Below, piece after piece: positions 17,441 to 26,761 of a stretch of DNA of 64,000 nt. Both the position numbers and the translations under genes were made by a program. Source of the DNA: Alphaproteobacteria bacterium (GTDB lineage: Bacteria; Pseudomonadota; Alphaproteobacteria; Paracaedibacterales; VGCI01); assembly GCA_019746225.1 (NCBI GenBank), contig JAIESE010000012.1, forward strand, positions 1 through 64,000. The letters are read 5' to 3'. The notes below the pieces were generated by a model. It was not told the DNA's origin. It searched no databases and saw nothing but the letters and a program-made list of their open reading frames with translations. How positions within the stretch are numbered: position 1 is the stretch's first letter; the number at the start of each line of letters is the position of its first letter.

Positions 17441-18059
17441 GGCTTACCGTATTATTCTTTGGTGAATTCACCTCCAAGCTGACAGGACGTGACGCCAAGG
17501 GCGGACAGCGGTCGGGGAGATTGCCCTCATTGAGCCAAGAAGGATAGTCATCCTTGTTAAGCACAAAAGGCATTCTGTTATGGACAGGCGTGACAGATGC
17601 TTCTGCTGCCTTCGTGATGAGTGTGAAACTCAAGATATTTTCTGCTTCCTCATCGAAATAGTTCCAAATACCTGCAAAAGCAAATAATGGCTCATTCTTT
17701 TGATAAAAATAATAGGGTTGTTTGGGGGTTGTTTTTTGGTCCCATTCGTAAAAACCACTCGCGGGGATCAAGCATCGCCTCCGTTGAAATGCGCCTTTAA
17801 AAAAGGCATTCTCACTAATCGTTTCAAGACGCGCATTAATGGGTCGCGGGCCATCTTTAACGTTTTTTGCCCAGGTGGCAATGAACCCCCATTGCATCAT
17901 CGATAGTTCTTTTTCTCTTTGATTATCAAAATGAATAACGGGCACGGATTGTGAAGGGGCGATATTATAAGATTCAAACTTAAAGTCACCAGGCTTGATG
18001 ATCCCAAATACTTGAGCCAAAGTATCAGATGTTAAATCAAGGGTGAAACGACCGCACAA
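17430..18059 (-). CDS. HMCES/YedK abasic-site DNA-protein crosslinker (SRAP family)
   Basis: The gene starts at a TTG (18057-18059), which gives the obligatory MCGRF N-terminus, with GGAGAGG four bases upstream. A longer frame reaching 18338 would bury this Cys and overlap the helicase gene. With this start the catalytic residues fall at Cys2, Asn75 (INARLET), Glu105 (SGFYEW) and His160 (PVHNRMP), the positions known for E. coli YedK. The protein has 209 residues, normal for the family. It forms a thiazolidine crosslink to abasic sites in single-stranded DNA and protects them during replication. It is divergent from the PIF1-like helicase gene, leaving a 172-base shared promoter region. Confidence 0.92.
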   Translation of the reverse strand: MCGRFTLDLTSDTLAQVFGIIKPGDFKFESYNIAPSQSVPVIHFDNQREKELSMMQWGFIATWAKNVKDGPRPINARLETISENAFFKGAFQRRRCLIPASGFYEWDQKTTPKQPYYFYQKNEPLFAFAGIWNYFDEEAENILSFTLITKAAEASVTPVHNRMPFVLNKDDYPSWLNEGNLPDRCPPLASRPVSLEVNSPKNNTVSLIQ

Positions 18060-18231
18060 AACACCTCTCCATGATAATGGGGAATCAACTTTCCAATACT
18101 CATGGTAGGGGCAACTGGTTAACAAAGGGTGAAGGCGGTTTTCAGCGTCTTTGTCAAATTCGTGTTTATTAGAAAGGGAAATCAGACTAAGATCATATAC
18201 CAGAGGAGCCAAAGAACCTCCAAGAAAATAG

Positions 18232-19830
18232 ATGAAAGCATTCACCCTGATGACAGATGAGGACAAAGAGCCACCAGCTCTTGATTTAAATGAAAATTTT
18301 CTGCAGGCGCTAGAGCTGATGGAACGTACACAGCTCAATTTGTTTATTACAGGACGGGCGGGTACGGGTAAATCGACACTCCTTAATTATTTTAAAGAAA
18401 AGACGCAAAAAAACATCGCGGTTCTTGCGCCCACAGGCGTTGCAGCGTTGAATGTGCAAGGGCAAACGATCCATTCTTTTTTCAAGTTCAAACCAACAGT
18501 GACCCTGGGGGCGGTCCGACGACTCTCCAAGGAAAAGGATCGGGAGATTTACGCAAACCTCGACGCCATTGTGATTGATGAAATATCCATGGTTCGAGCA
18601 GATTTGATTGATTGCGTCGATCGTTTTTTGCGTCTCAATGGTAAGAACCCTGAACTGCCCTTTGGGGGACTTCAAATGATTTTTATTGGGGACTTATTCC
18701 AACTTCCCCCCGTTGTGACGTCTGATGAGAAAGAAGTATTTGAGGCACACTACCCGAGTCCTTATTTTTTTAGTGCCAATTTTTTTGAGACTTTTTGTAT
18801 GGAGTTGATTGAACTCGATAAAATTTATCGGCAAAAAGACGACAAGTTCATTCATTTGCTGAACGCCATTCGAAATCAAACATTTACAAGAGCTGATATC
18901 GATCTCCTGAACACGCGGGTTGATGAAGACTTCGAACCGCCAGAGGAAGACTATTTCGTTTATTTGACGCCCTATACGGCCAATGCCCAATCTCTCAATG
19001 AAGAGAAGCTTTCAAAATTGCCTGGCAGGCTCCATCAATTTCAAGCTGATATTGAGGGTGATTTTAAGAAGGACTGCTTCCCAACGCTCCCCGTCCTCAA
19101 CATCCGCCCCCATTCTCAAGTTATGATGGTCAACAATGATCCCAGAGGTCGATGGGTCAACGGAACCATGGGGAAGGTGGTCTCCATTGAAGAGAGGGAC
19201 AACAAAGAATCCGTGGTCGTGAAGTTGGAGACCGGGAAAAAAGTATGGATTGCTCCGAATAAGTGGGAAATATCGCAATTTTTCCTTGAAGAGGGACAGA
19301 TCAAGACAAAGGTGGTTGGTTCTTTTACGCAGTATCCCCTTGCACTTGCTTGGGCGCTCACCATTCACAAAAGTCAGGGCAAGACCTTTGAGAAGGTCGT
19401 CTTTGATATTGGCAGAGGGGCCTTCACGCCAGGCCAAGTTTATGTGGCTTTAAGTCGCTGTACGACTCTTGAGGGGCTCATTTTAAAGAAGCCTATTCAA
19501 CAGAACCACATGTGGATGAACAAGGAAGTTGGCAGGTTCTTAATTCAATTAGAAGCTCAAAAATCAGAGGAGAAACATCCCCTGACGAGTAAGGTTGCGC
19601 GTATCGAGGAAGCGATCAAATCAAAGACACCGATAACCATGACTTACCGAAAGGCTGATGATCAAAAAGTAACGATCAACGTAACGCCCTTGCACATGGG
19701 CGAAATGACTTATCAGGGCCAGTCGTATTTAGGATTTGAGGGAAGTTTCCAAGAGTCTCATGGAAATGATAAAAGAGTGTTTCGGGTGGATCGGATCGTT
19801 GATCTAGACATGACACCACGGATTTCATAA
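18232..19830 (+). CDS. PIF1-type DNA helicase with C-terminal WYL-like domain
   Basis: A 532-residue superfamily 1B helicase. Walker A GRAGTGKST is at 41-49, motif Ia APTGVAA near 66-72, Walker B AIVIDEISM at 112-120, GDLFQLPPV near 157-165, and the C-terminal motifs ALTIHKSQGKTF and VYVALSRC are intact. It should unwind DNA 5'-3', for example at G-quadruplexes or stalled forks. The last 70 residues (from about 463, VARIEEAIKSKTPITMTYR through FRVDRIVDL) match a WYL-type ligand or nucleic-acid sensor domain, an arrangement found in a subset of bacterial PIF1 homologues. An in-frame ATG at 18250 is an alternative start; neither has a strong ribosome site. Its divergent neighbour is the abasic-site protein, another single-stranded-DNA maintenance factor. 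Confidence 0.88.
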   Translation: MKAFTLMTDEDKEPPALDLNENFLQALELMERTQLNLFITGRAGTGKSTLLNYFKEKTQKNIAVLAPTGVAALNVQGQTIHSFFKFKPTVTLGAVRRLSKEKDREIYANLDAIVIDEISMVRADLIDCVDRFLRLNGKNPELPFGGLQMIFIGDLFQLPPVVTSDEKEVFEAHYPSPYFFSANFFETFCMELIELDKIYRQKDDKFIHLLNAIRNQTFTRADIDLLNTRVDEDFEPPEEDYFVYLTPYTANAQSLNEEKLSKLPGRLHQFQADIEGDFKKDCFPTLPVLNIRPHSQVMMVNNDPRGRWVNGTMGKVVSIEERDNKESVVVKLETGKKVWIAPNKWEISQFFLEEGQIKTKVVGSFTQYPLALAWALTIHKSQGKTFEKVVFDIGRGAFTPGQVYVALSRCTTLEGLILKKPIQQNHMWMNKEVGRFLIQLEAQKSEEKHPLTSKVARIEEAIKSKTPITMTYRKADDQKVTINVTPLHMGEMTYQGQSYLGFEGSFQESHGNDKRVFRVDRIVDLDMTPRIS

Positions 19831-19875
19831 GTCTCCACAATTGTTAGGGGTGTACAGAATTAATGAGGACTAACA

Positions 19876-20337
19876 ATGAATAAATTATTGATTCGACCGT
19901 ATGGTCAAAGCGACATTGAGTCTATTATTAACATCTTGGAAAAGGTCGGTTGGGCTGATCAGTACATTAAGGGGCAAAAGAAGGCAATTGGTAAATTACT
20001 TGAAGATGAAGAAGGCGAGGTATGGGTTGCTGTCCTCTCAAATCAGATTGTTGGATATATCCAAGCTCAACATCACAAGTGGAATCTTCTGAGCAACCTG
20101 CACGGCCTTGTTGTATCAGTTGACCATCGAAGGCAAGGCATTGCACGAAAGCTAGTTGAGCATGTTGAAAATGCGAGCCAGTTGAGGGGAAATCGAGGAA
20201 TCTACTTAGATACGCCCATCATCAATGAGGACGGCAGATCCTTCTATAAGGCTCTGGGGTATAAGGAAAGCTATATAATGCCAGAGTATTATGAGCCGGG
20301 ACTCGATGGCATTACCTATCTCAAATTATTTAATTAG
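19876..20337 (+). CDS. GNAT-family N-acetyltransferase
   Basis: A 153-residue protein with the GNAT fold. It begins with the RPYGQSDIESI strand-helix. The acetyl-CoA-binding motif A is VSVDHRRQGIARKLVEHVE (about residues 76-94, with the R/Q-x-x-G-x-A loop), and motif B is FYKALGYKES. The acceptor substrate cannot be predicted. It is preceded by AATGAGGAC and followed by a strong terminator at 20354. It lies 45 bases after the helicase gene, so the two may be co-transcribed. Confidence 0.85.
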   Translation: MNKLLIRPYGQSDIESIINILEKVGWADQYIKGQKKAIGKLLEDEEGEVWVAVLSNQIVGYIQAQHHKWNLLSNLHGLVVSVDHRRQGIARKLVEHVENASQLRGNRGIYLDTPIINEDGRSFYKALGYKESYIMPEYYEPGLDGITYLKLFN

Positions 20338-20353
20338 CGCTTCAAGTTTACAT

Positions 20354-20390
20354 AAAAAAGCGGGAAGATTTCTCTTCCCGCTTTTTTTTT
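20354..20390. terminator. Bidirectional intrinsic terminator
   Basis: An A-run, the stem AGCGGGAAGA / TCTTCCCGCT with a short loop, then a T-run of nine to ten. It lies between the convergent acetyltransferase and nucleotide-translocase genes and can serve both strands. Confidence 0.9.
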
Positions 20391-20408
20391 CTTAGGCAGT
20401 AAGAAAGA

Positions 20409-21971
20409 CTATTTTCCAGCCTGCTTGTTTATTTCTGCACGTCGTGCGACGGCAGCTGTTACCTTTGAGGACAAGCCTTTAACGGCGAAGAGCCACAACA
20501 CGCAGACAATCGCAAAGATGCCAAACGCGTAAGGCGCCGTAACGGAAACAATGTTGGCTCCGCTGGTAATGGCACCTGCTGCCAAAACCATTTGAAGGTT
20601 GCTTTGTACGAAGGCGCCTCCGGCTTTTCCAGCTCGACCACCAATGACGTCCACAGCTGCTTTACCTTTGGTTTTTAATTCATCATCCAAAGGAATATAA
20701 GCCATTTCTTTCGTTGAATCGAAAAGGATATACTTGATGCCTTTTGACAGGATGACGATTCCAGCACCCAAGAAGCTTGCAGCAGCTACAGGAGTGGTTG
20801 CCATAGCGAGGAGGATGAAATCAACCCATTCTTTGGCAAAGATGAAAGCAAAGAAGATAACGCCTCCCAGGGTAATGACAAGTGGCGTGATCACGGCTGC
20901 CGTAAACCAGCTAACGCGGCGCAAAATGTTAGATCCGAGGAAGAGTCCGAACACAATTGTGAAGATACCCGTAATCGTGGAGAAGTTCCCCATGAATGCG
21001 TTGTATCCACCTTTGTCGCCGCCAAAGAAGAGACCCAATTGGTTCTTCCATTGGACTTCGATCAAGTTAATAGTTACCCCATAAGCCATGATGAGAAGCG
21101 CGATTAAACCCAGCTCCGGTGAGCGAAGAATGAGTTTAATACTCTCGACAAGGGATGGTTTTTCCTTTTTCTTCTTCGGGACACCAGCTTCTTCTGGATC
21201 AAAGTAACGCGCGTCAGTTAGAACAGACGTGTGCATCCAGCGATAGCAAAGCATCGCAAAAGTTCCGAATACAAGGACGGATCCCATCAAGAGATAGATG
21301 GACATTTGCCAAGCTTCTTCAGGTGTTGCATAAAACGCTTTGATGTCTTCTGAACAATATCTAACGAGCTGACCTGACAGGATGAGGGCCACGTTCGCAA
21401 CAACTCCAAACAATCCGTAAAACCGTTTTGATTCCCGCATACGAACGACGTGGTTGGCAAACTGCCAGAACATCAAGGCGATCATGGCACTGCCCCAAAT
21501 CTCAGACAAGACGTAGAAAAGGGAGAATGACCAATAGGCGTAGATATCAATAAACCCAATTAAGGCCGGATAAGATAGTTTTAAGGCAGAGATGGATTCT
21601 GGACTTGGGTGTAAGGCTTCAAGATTTGGGTAAATAATGAAGGCAAAGGCCCCGAAGAATATTAAGAATGGCATCACAACTGCATAAAACACATTTTCGC
21701 GACTCAATACGTTGGTTAACTTCGCGTAGAAGATAACGAACAAAATTGCAGCAGGGGTCACACAGTACAGTTTCAAAAATGAAATGGCACCTGCACCAGC
21801 AGAGTTCACGACGATGGTATCTTTTGTATCACGCAAGAGTGTGTAGTTGAACAGGATACAAAACATAATAAAAGCAAGGGGGAGGAACTTTTTCAGTTCA
21901 TGGTTGTGAATAGGCCAAAGGGCGGCACGCCATCCGGTGAATTCGGGTTGTGTTGTTGAAGTTGCACTCAT
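20409..21971 (-). CDS. tlc: ATP/ADP translocase (NTT/Tlc family)
   Basis: A 520-residue inner-membrane carrier with 11-12 hydrophobic helices. The N-terminal signature NYTLLRDTKDTIVV contains the Lys conserved in ATP/ADP exchangers of Rickettsia, Chlamydia and plastids. These proteins import host ATP in exchange for ADP, or import nucleotides. The length is typical (about 500-530). Its presence is strong evidence of life inside a eukaryotic cell. It is monocistronic, shares a convergent terminator with the acetyltransferase gene and has an AT-rich upstream region (21972-22247). Which nucleotide it prefers cannot be read from the sequence; the LRDTKD segment favours the ATP/ADP type. Confidence 0.93.
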   Translation of the reverse strand: MSATSTTQPEFTGWRAALWPIHNHELKKFLPLAFIMFCILFNYTLLRDTKDTIVVNSAGAGAISFLKLYCVTPAAILFVIFYAKLTNVLSRENVFYAVVMPFLIFFGAFAFIIYPNLEALHPSPESISALKLSYPALIGFIDIYAYWSFSLFYVLSEIWGSAMIALMFWQFANHVVRMRESKRFYGLFGVVANVALILSGQLVRYCSEDIKAFYATPEEAWQMSIYLLMGSVLVFGTFAMLCYRWMHTSVLTDARYFDPEEAGVPKKKKEKPSLVESIKLILRSPELGLIALLIMAYGVTINLIEVQWKNQLGLFFGGDKGGYNAFMGNFSTITGIFTIVFGLFLGSNILRRVSWFTAAVITPLVITLGGVIFFAFIFAKEWVDFILLAMATTPVAAASFLGAGIVILSKGIKYILFDSTKEMAYIPLDDELKTKGKAAVDVIGGRAGKAGGAFVQSNLQMVLAAGAITSGANIVSVTAPYAFGIFAIVCVLWLFAVKGLSSKVTAAVARRAEINKQAGK

Positions 21972-22247
21972 CTTTAAAATAATCCTTCTTTGTTAACACG
22001 AGTCATAAAAAATTGTTGAACCGACTTGTTTTCTAAAAAACAAAGAAAAAACCACCCAGACTAACCTATGATTATTCAGTGATTTTTTTTATTAGAAAAA
22101 CACGTCTTGGCAAGCGCCAAAACGACTTGTTCAATATACTGTATTTCTTGGTCCTTGGTCTATCATAAAAAACAGCTGGGTTGCAAGATGTTTTTGACGA
22201 GTGAAATCATGTATTTAGGCAAGGCAGCCTAAAAACTGTTGAAAATC

Positions 22248-23399
22248 CTAAGCTGCGTCTTGCTCAGCCAACGCTGAAATTGTTCTAGCTACCAAGCGAA
22301 TTTCGCCTCTCAATTCCTGAATTCCGCGGGCCCGCCCCTCAATAAGTTCCTCTAAAAGACGCAAAGTCGTTGCATCCAAGTTGCGTAAGTACTGCTTAAT
22401 GCCGTCGTCAGAACCTTGAAAAGCGGGTGTTGCCACCACAGCAGCAAAGTTTTCGAGTTGTTTTTGAAGATCCACATGCCCTTGAGCCATTTTCTTGAGT
22501 AAGACTTGTTGGGAGACCATTTGTTCTGTCAACATCGAGATTTTTTCACCCACATCGTGGAGAGAGTGCAAGACGTTAGTGCGATTGTCTTCATTGCGAT
22601 GCATGATATTTTGAAGTTGTGCCATGCATTCAGCCGTTTGTTCCAACAAGCCTTGCGAATAGGCTTGCCCACTGCCATGTGATGTTGCGCCTGTGCTGAT
22701 GAGATCACCGATTGACTTGGACTTTGATGTTAAATGATCTTCAAGATTATGGTAGAAGGTGCCTGCCGCCTTTGTGACTTGTAGGTCCAGAAACCCTAAT
22801 ATTAATGAGCCGGCCAAACCAAACATGGAAGTGCTAAAGGCTGTTCCCATGCCCATTAAGGGAGCTTGAAGCCCATGCTTTAGGCCTTGGAATGAGTCTT
22901 TGACGTTTGTGGCGTCAACCTCAAGGCCCGTGATGACGCCAGCTATGGCCCCGATCGTTTGTGATAATCCCCAGAAGGTTCCCAAAAGCCCTAGGAAAAT
23001 CAGCAAGCCAATAAGATATCGTGAAACATCCCGCATCTCTTCCAATCTTGACTCGACGCTGGAAAGAATAGAACGAAGGGTGAGCGTAGAGACTTGGGTA
23101 TTATTTTGGCTCTCGCCTAAAGAAACGGAAAGCGGATATAGGATTTTCGGCTCAGGGGTATCGGGAAAACGTTCTTCGCCTCGTTCATACCCATCAAACC
23201 AAAGTTGTTCCCGGCGCAGGTTCAATAAACGGAAAAAAGCCAGGCCAATTCCAAACCCAAGAGTGGTTAGAATAGCTGTGTTGAGAGGAACATTGTTTTT
23301 AAAAGCGGCCAACAGGGGTTGGTATAAGACAACAACAACGCCCCCCATTAAAGCAAGGAAGGCGAGCATTCGAAGAAAGTATCGATGGATGTAACTCAC
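22248..23399 (-). CDS. MotA/TolQ/ExbB-like membrane protein
   Basis: A 383-residue protein with two N-terminal helices (about 10-30 and 38-60), a cytoplasmic segment, and a helix pair at about 125-160 and 180-210. The pair contains GLLGTFWGLSQTIGAIAG and GMGTAFSTSMFGLAGSLILG, the characteristic motifs of MotA/TolQ/ExbB proton-channel subunits. A long coiled-coil-like tail rich in Gln, Glu and Leu follows. Alphaproteobacteria carry uncharacterised proteins of this layout, usually beside an OmpA-like partner, but no partner is adjacent here. It probably couples proton flow to an envelope machine; the actual partner is unknown. It is divergent from the efflux operon. Confidence 0.7.
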   Translation of the reverse strand: MSYIHRYFLRMLAFLALMGGVVVVLYQPLLAAFKNNVPLNTAILTTLGFGIGLAFFRLLNLRREQLWFDGYERGEERFPDTPEPKILYPLSVSLGESQNNTQVSTLTLRSILSSVESRLEEMRDVSRYLIGLLIFLGLLGTFWGLSQTIGAIAGVITGLEVDATNVKDSFQGLKHGLQAPLMGMGTAFSTSMFGLAGSLILGFLDLQVTKAAGTFYHNLEDHLTSKSKSIGDLISTGATSHGSGQAYSQGLLEQTAECMAQLQNIMHRNEDNRTNVLHSLHDVGEKISMLTEQMVSQQVLLKKMAQGHVDLQKQLENFAAVVATPAFQGSDDGIKQYLRNLDATTLRLLEELIEGRARGIQELRGEIRLVARTISALAEQDAA

Positions 23400-23546
23400 G
23401 AGAAAAAGATCCTTTATTGTTCAATTTTTATTGCCCACTCTAGACCAAAATGCGTCCCGTGCAAAGAGCAATCCGCACATATAGGAGAAACCCTTTTTAA
23501 AATCATCTTATCCGTTAAACGTTTATATACCTTCTGTGAATTATAG

Positions 23547-24590
23547 TTGAAGGAAGGAATATTAAGTTTTGCTTTAACTTGGGGGTTTTTTGCATTGTTG
23601 ATTAAGGAAGGGATCCATAAGATCCTAAATATCAGAGCTCTGATCCTTCTTCTCATCGTAGGTTTCGGGGGCTATTTCTTCTGGACTCATCCCCATAGAT
23701 CTTCTTCGGGTTACTTAGGGTATGTTGAGGGCGAATATGTCCGTGTGGCCTCACCCATTGCGGGTGCGCTAACATCTCTTCCCATTAAGCGAGGGATGCA
23801 AATCAGCACTGGGGATCCTCTTTTTATTCTTGAGCATGTCAACGAGATTGCTTCGCGTGATGAGGCTGAGCGTCGCTTAGAGAAAGCCGCGTATGATTTA
23901 CAAAACATCCAAGTTGGGAAACGACCGGAAGAAATTGAAGTTATTGAGGATTTGCTTGATCAAGCAGAAGCGGATCAAGAATTTGCCCTTCTGACTCTCA
24001 AACGACAGGAACAACTTGTTATTACGAAGTCTACGTCTATAGAAAACCTTGATCGGGCCAGAGCCTTATATAATCGAGGGCAAGCGCGTATTCTAGAGCT
24101 TAAGGCGCAATTGAAAGTAGCCAAACTGCCTGGACGTGACATGGAAATTAAGGCAGCAGAAAAGGCTGTTGAGGCGGCCGATAATCTGCTGCAACAGGCT
24201 CAATGGCGTGTTGATCAGAAATTCATCAAATCTCCGGTTTCGGGATTTATTTTTGACACGTTGTATGTTTTGGGAGAATGGGTTCCGGCTGGATCTCCCA
24301 TTGCGGTTATATTACCCCCTCAAAATATTAAGGTGCGTTTCTTTGTACCCCAAGAAAGTTTAGGGAGCTTGAAAATAGGGCAAACCGTTACGATTCAAGT
24401 AGATGGTCTAGATAAAGGTGTGCCAGGTACGTTGAGCTATATCTCCCCCAGTGCTGAGTATACACCCCCTGTTATTTATAGCCGAGAATGGCGCACAAAG
24501 TTATTGTATATGTTGGAAGCACGTCCCAAAGAGCTTATTGAGCACTTTCACCCAGGGCAGCCGGTCAATGTGCTGATTGGCCCATCATGA
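23547..24590 (+). CDS. HlyD/YbhG-type periplasmic membrane-fusion protein
   Basis: A roughly 347-residue adaptor with one N-terminal membrane helix (IRALILLLIVGFGGYFFW), a lipoyl/biotinyl-like half (GYVEGEYVRVASPIAGALTS), an alpha-helical hairpin (about 100-220) and the second lipoyl half (VSGFIFDTLYVLGEWVPAGS) with a beta-barrel domain. It would link the inner-membrane ABC pump to an outer-membrane channel. The start is uncertain: the frame opens with TTG at 23547 and could begin at a later TTG near 23595. It overlaps the ABC ATPase gene by four bases (ATGA), so the pump is translationally coupled. Confidence 0.85.
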   Translation: MKEGILSFALTWGFFALLIKEGIHKILNIRALILLLIVGFGGYFFWTHPHRSSSGYLGYVEGEYVRVASPIAGALTSLPIKRGMQISTGDPLFILEHVNEIASRDEAERRLEKAAYDLQNIQVGKRPEEIEVIEDLLDQAEADQEFALLTLKRQEQLVITKSTSIENLDRARALYNRGQARILELKAQLKVAKLPGRDMEIKAAEKAVEAADNLLQQAQWRVDQKFIKSPVSGFIFDTLYVLGEWVPAGSPIAVILPPQNIKVRFFVPQESLGSLKIGQTVTIQVDGLDKGVPGTLSYISPSAEYTPPVIYSREWRTKLLYMLEARPKELIEHFHPGQPVNVLIGPS

Positions 24591-25510
24591 GCACGACCTT
24601 TGCCATAGATGTTGAGAACTTGACCAAAAAGTATGGCGATAAAACGGTTGTGCGAAATTTTTCAATTCAAGTCGCGTATGGACAAATTTACGGATTCTTA
24701 GGCCCAAACGGAAGTGGAAAGACAACCACAATTCGCATGCTCTGCGGTCTTTTAAAACCCGACTCAGGGAAGGGGACTTGTCTTGGCTTTGATTTGTTAC
24801 AGGAATTTCACCAGATAAAGGCAGAATCTGGATATATGACCCAACGATTTAGTCTTTACGAAGATTTAAGCATTGTCGAAAACTTGGACTTTATCGCGCG
24901 ATTGTATTTGGTCAAAAATCGAACAAAAGTCGTCAATGAAACCCTGGAAAGGTTAGGCCTGGCAAGTCGGCGTCAGCAATTGGTTGGCCAATTGTCAGGT
25001 GGGTGGAAACAGCGCTTAGGCTTGGCAGCATGCATTCTCCATAAGCCAAAACTTTTGTTACTTGATGAACCAACAGCAGGTGTTGATCCCAAAGCACGTC
25101 GAGAATTTTGGGATGAAATTCACCAATTGGCCAACGAAGGCATGACTGTTTTGGTGAGTACGCATTATATGGATGAAGCAGAGAGATGCCACAAGATTGC
25201 TTACATATCTTATGGTGATCTTCTGATAAAGGGAACGGTTCAAGAGGTGATCGCGACATCCGGCTTAACCACGTGGTTGGCAACAGGAGAGGATACTAAC
25301 TTGTTGGCGGCGGCTTTAGTCGGTCTACCCGGCATTGAACAGGTAGCCGTATTTGGCAAAACTCTTCATATCAGTGGTGCGAATGCAACTCTCTTACAAC
25401 AAACGCTTGCGCCCTTTCAAAGGGATCGAAGAATTATATGGGAGAAGGGAACGCCGAATTTAGAAGATGTTTTCGTTCAAATGACGGGGAAGACCAATGG
25501 CTCTCGATAA
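24587..25510 (+). CDS. ABC transporter ATPase (YbhF-like, single domain)
   Basis: A 307-residue ATP-binding subunit with Walker A GPNGSGKTT, signature LSGGWKQR, Walker B LLLDEPTAGVD and H-loop STHYMDEAE. A C-terminal regulatory segment closes with LEDVFVQMTG, typical of ABC-2 ATPases. E. coli YbhF has two ATPase modules; this protein has one. It sits between the membrane-fusion gene (4-base overlap) and the permease gene (14-base overlap), which defines a compact YbhG-F-R-like drug/toxin efflux operon. Confidence 0.92.
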   Translation: MSTTFAIDVENLTKKYGDKTVVRNFSIQVAYGQIYGFLGPNGSGKTTTIRMLCGLLKPDSGKGTCLGFDLLQEFHQIKAESGYMTQRFSLYEDLSIVENLDFIARLYLVKNRTKVVNETLERLGLASRRQQLVGQLSGGWKQRLGLAACILHKPKLLLLDEPTAGVDPKARREFWDEIHQLANEGMTVLVSTHYMDEAERCHKIAYISYGDLLIKGTVQEVIATSGLTTWLATGEDTNLLAAALVGLPGIEQVAVFGKTLHISGANATLLQQTLAPFQRDRRIIWEKGTPNLEDVFVQMTGKTNGSR

Positions 25511-26642
25511 GTTTGCCTTTTCTATACCCCGATTTTGGGCCATCTTAATCAAAGAGTTTATTCAAATGTGGCGGGATCGGGGCACATTTGCCATGATGGT
25601 CTTTTTGCCCATTATGCAGCTGTGCCTCTTTGGATTTGCTTTGAATTCGGACCCAAAATTACTGCCTGCTGGGCTTCTCAATTATGACAACAGCCCCTTC
25701 AGTCGTACTCTCTTAAAGTCTTTAGAAAATTCTGAATATTTCAAGTTCACCCACATTCTCAACAATGAAACGCAAGCCCAAACTCTTCTAGATACGGGAG
25801 ATATTCAATTCGTTGTCAATATACCGGAGAATTTTGCTCGCAAACTGCAACGCGGCGAACGCCCCGCAGTGTTGATTCAAGCAGATGCAACCGATCCCAC
25901 CGCTATGGCCAATGCCCTGGCGGCTGCATCTGCTTTGAATCCGACGGTACTAGATCGTGATCTTGTTGGGCCTTTGCAACCTTTAAAAGGAAAGCTGGCC
26001 CCTTTCGAGATGCGTGTTCACCGCCTTTACAACCCGGAAGCGATTACGCAATACAACATTGTCCCAGGCCTCATTGGAACCATTTTGACTCTGACAATGG
26101 TGGTGATGACTTCGGTTGCCGTGACCCGAGAAAAAGAACGCGGCACTATGGAAAATCTGCTGTCTACACCGGTGCGGCCCATTGAGGTGATGTTGGGGAA
26201 GATTCTTCCCTTTATTATTGTTGGTTACATACAAGTCGTTGTTATCTTAGCAAGCTCAAAGTTCTTCTTTTCAGTACCCATTATGGGGAGTTTGCTTCTG
26301 CTGACGTTTGTGACAATCTTCTTTATTACAGCCAATCTTTCCATAGGATTTACATTTTCCACAATTGCATCCAACCAGCTTCAAGCTTCACAAATGAGTA
26401 CGTTTTTCTTCCTCCCCTCTCTTCTTTTGTCTGGGTTTTTCTACCCCTTTCGCGGCATGCCAGATTGGGCGCAATCCATCGGGGAAATATTGCCTCTCAC
26501 CCATTATTTGCGCATTGTTCGGGGGATCCTATTGAAAGGCAATGGTTTATACGAAGTCTGGCCTCATCTTTGGCCAATCATCATCTTTATGCTTGGGGCC
26601 ATGACGTTGGCGATGTTCCGATACACAGAGACCTTGGATTAG
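25497..26642 (+). CDS. ABC-2 type permease (YbhR/YbhS-like)
   Basis: A 381-residue permease. It starts with FWAILIKEFIQMWRDRGTF, an amphipathic region before the first helix, has a large periplasmic domain (about 45-180) and then five hydrophobic helices. The motif TREKERGTMENLLSTPVRP, typical of ABC-2 permeases, lies between the second and third. E. coli has two permeases (YbhS and YbhR); here only one follows, so the transporter is probably a homodimer. A helix-breaking LPLTHYLRIVRGILLKG segment near the end is also typical. Confidence 0.92.
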   Translation: MALDKFAFSIPRFWAILIKEFIQMWRDRGTFAMMVFLPIMQLCLFGFALNSDPKLLPAGLLNYDNSPFSRTLLKSLENSEYFKFTHILNNETQAQTLLDTGDIQFVVNIPENFARKLQRGERPAVLIQADATDPTAMANALAAASALNPTVLDRDLVGPLQPLKGKLAPFEMRVHRLYNPEAITQYNIVPGLIGTILTLTMVVMTSVAVTREKERGTMENLLSTPVRPIEVMLGKILPFIIVGYIQVVVILASSKFFFSVPIMGSLLLLTFVTIFFITANLSIGFTFSTIASNQLQASQMSTFFFLPSLLLSGFFYPFRGMPDWAQSIGEILPLTHYLRIVRGILLKGNGLYEVWPHLWPIIIFMLGAMTLAMFRYTETLD

Positions 26643-26761
26643 GGTTTATCAAAAAATTTTATACAAAACAGGGGCCCTTGAGATAGCCTAAAGTTAACGA
26701 AAAATAAAGGATTTTCGGTCTATCATTTGTTAGGAGTGTACCTACAGAAAGGTTTTAAAAG

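Noticed and set aside
18060..18338. N-terminal extension of the HMCES gene
   Set aside because: It would bury the catalytic Cys2 and overlap the helicase gene; the TTG at 18059 has its own ribosome site.
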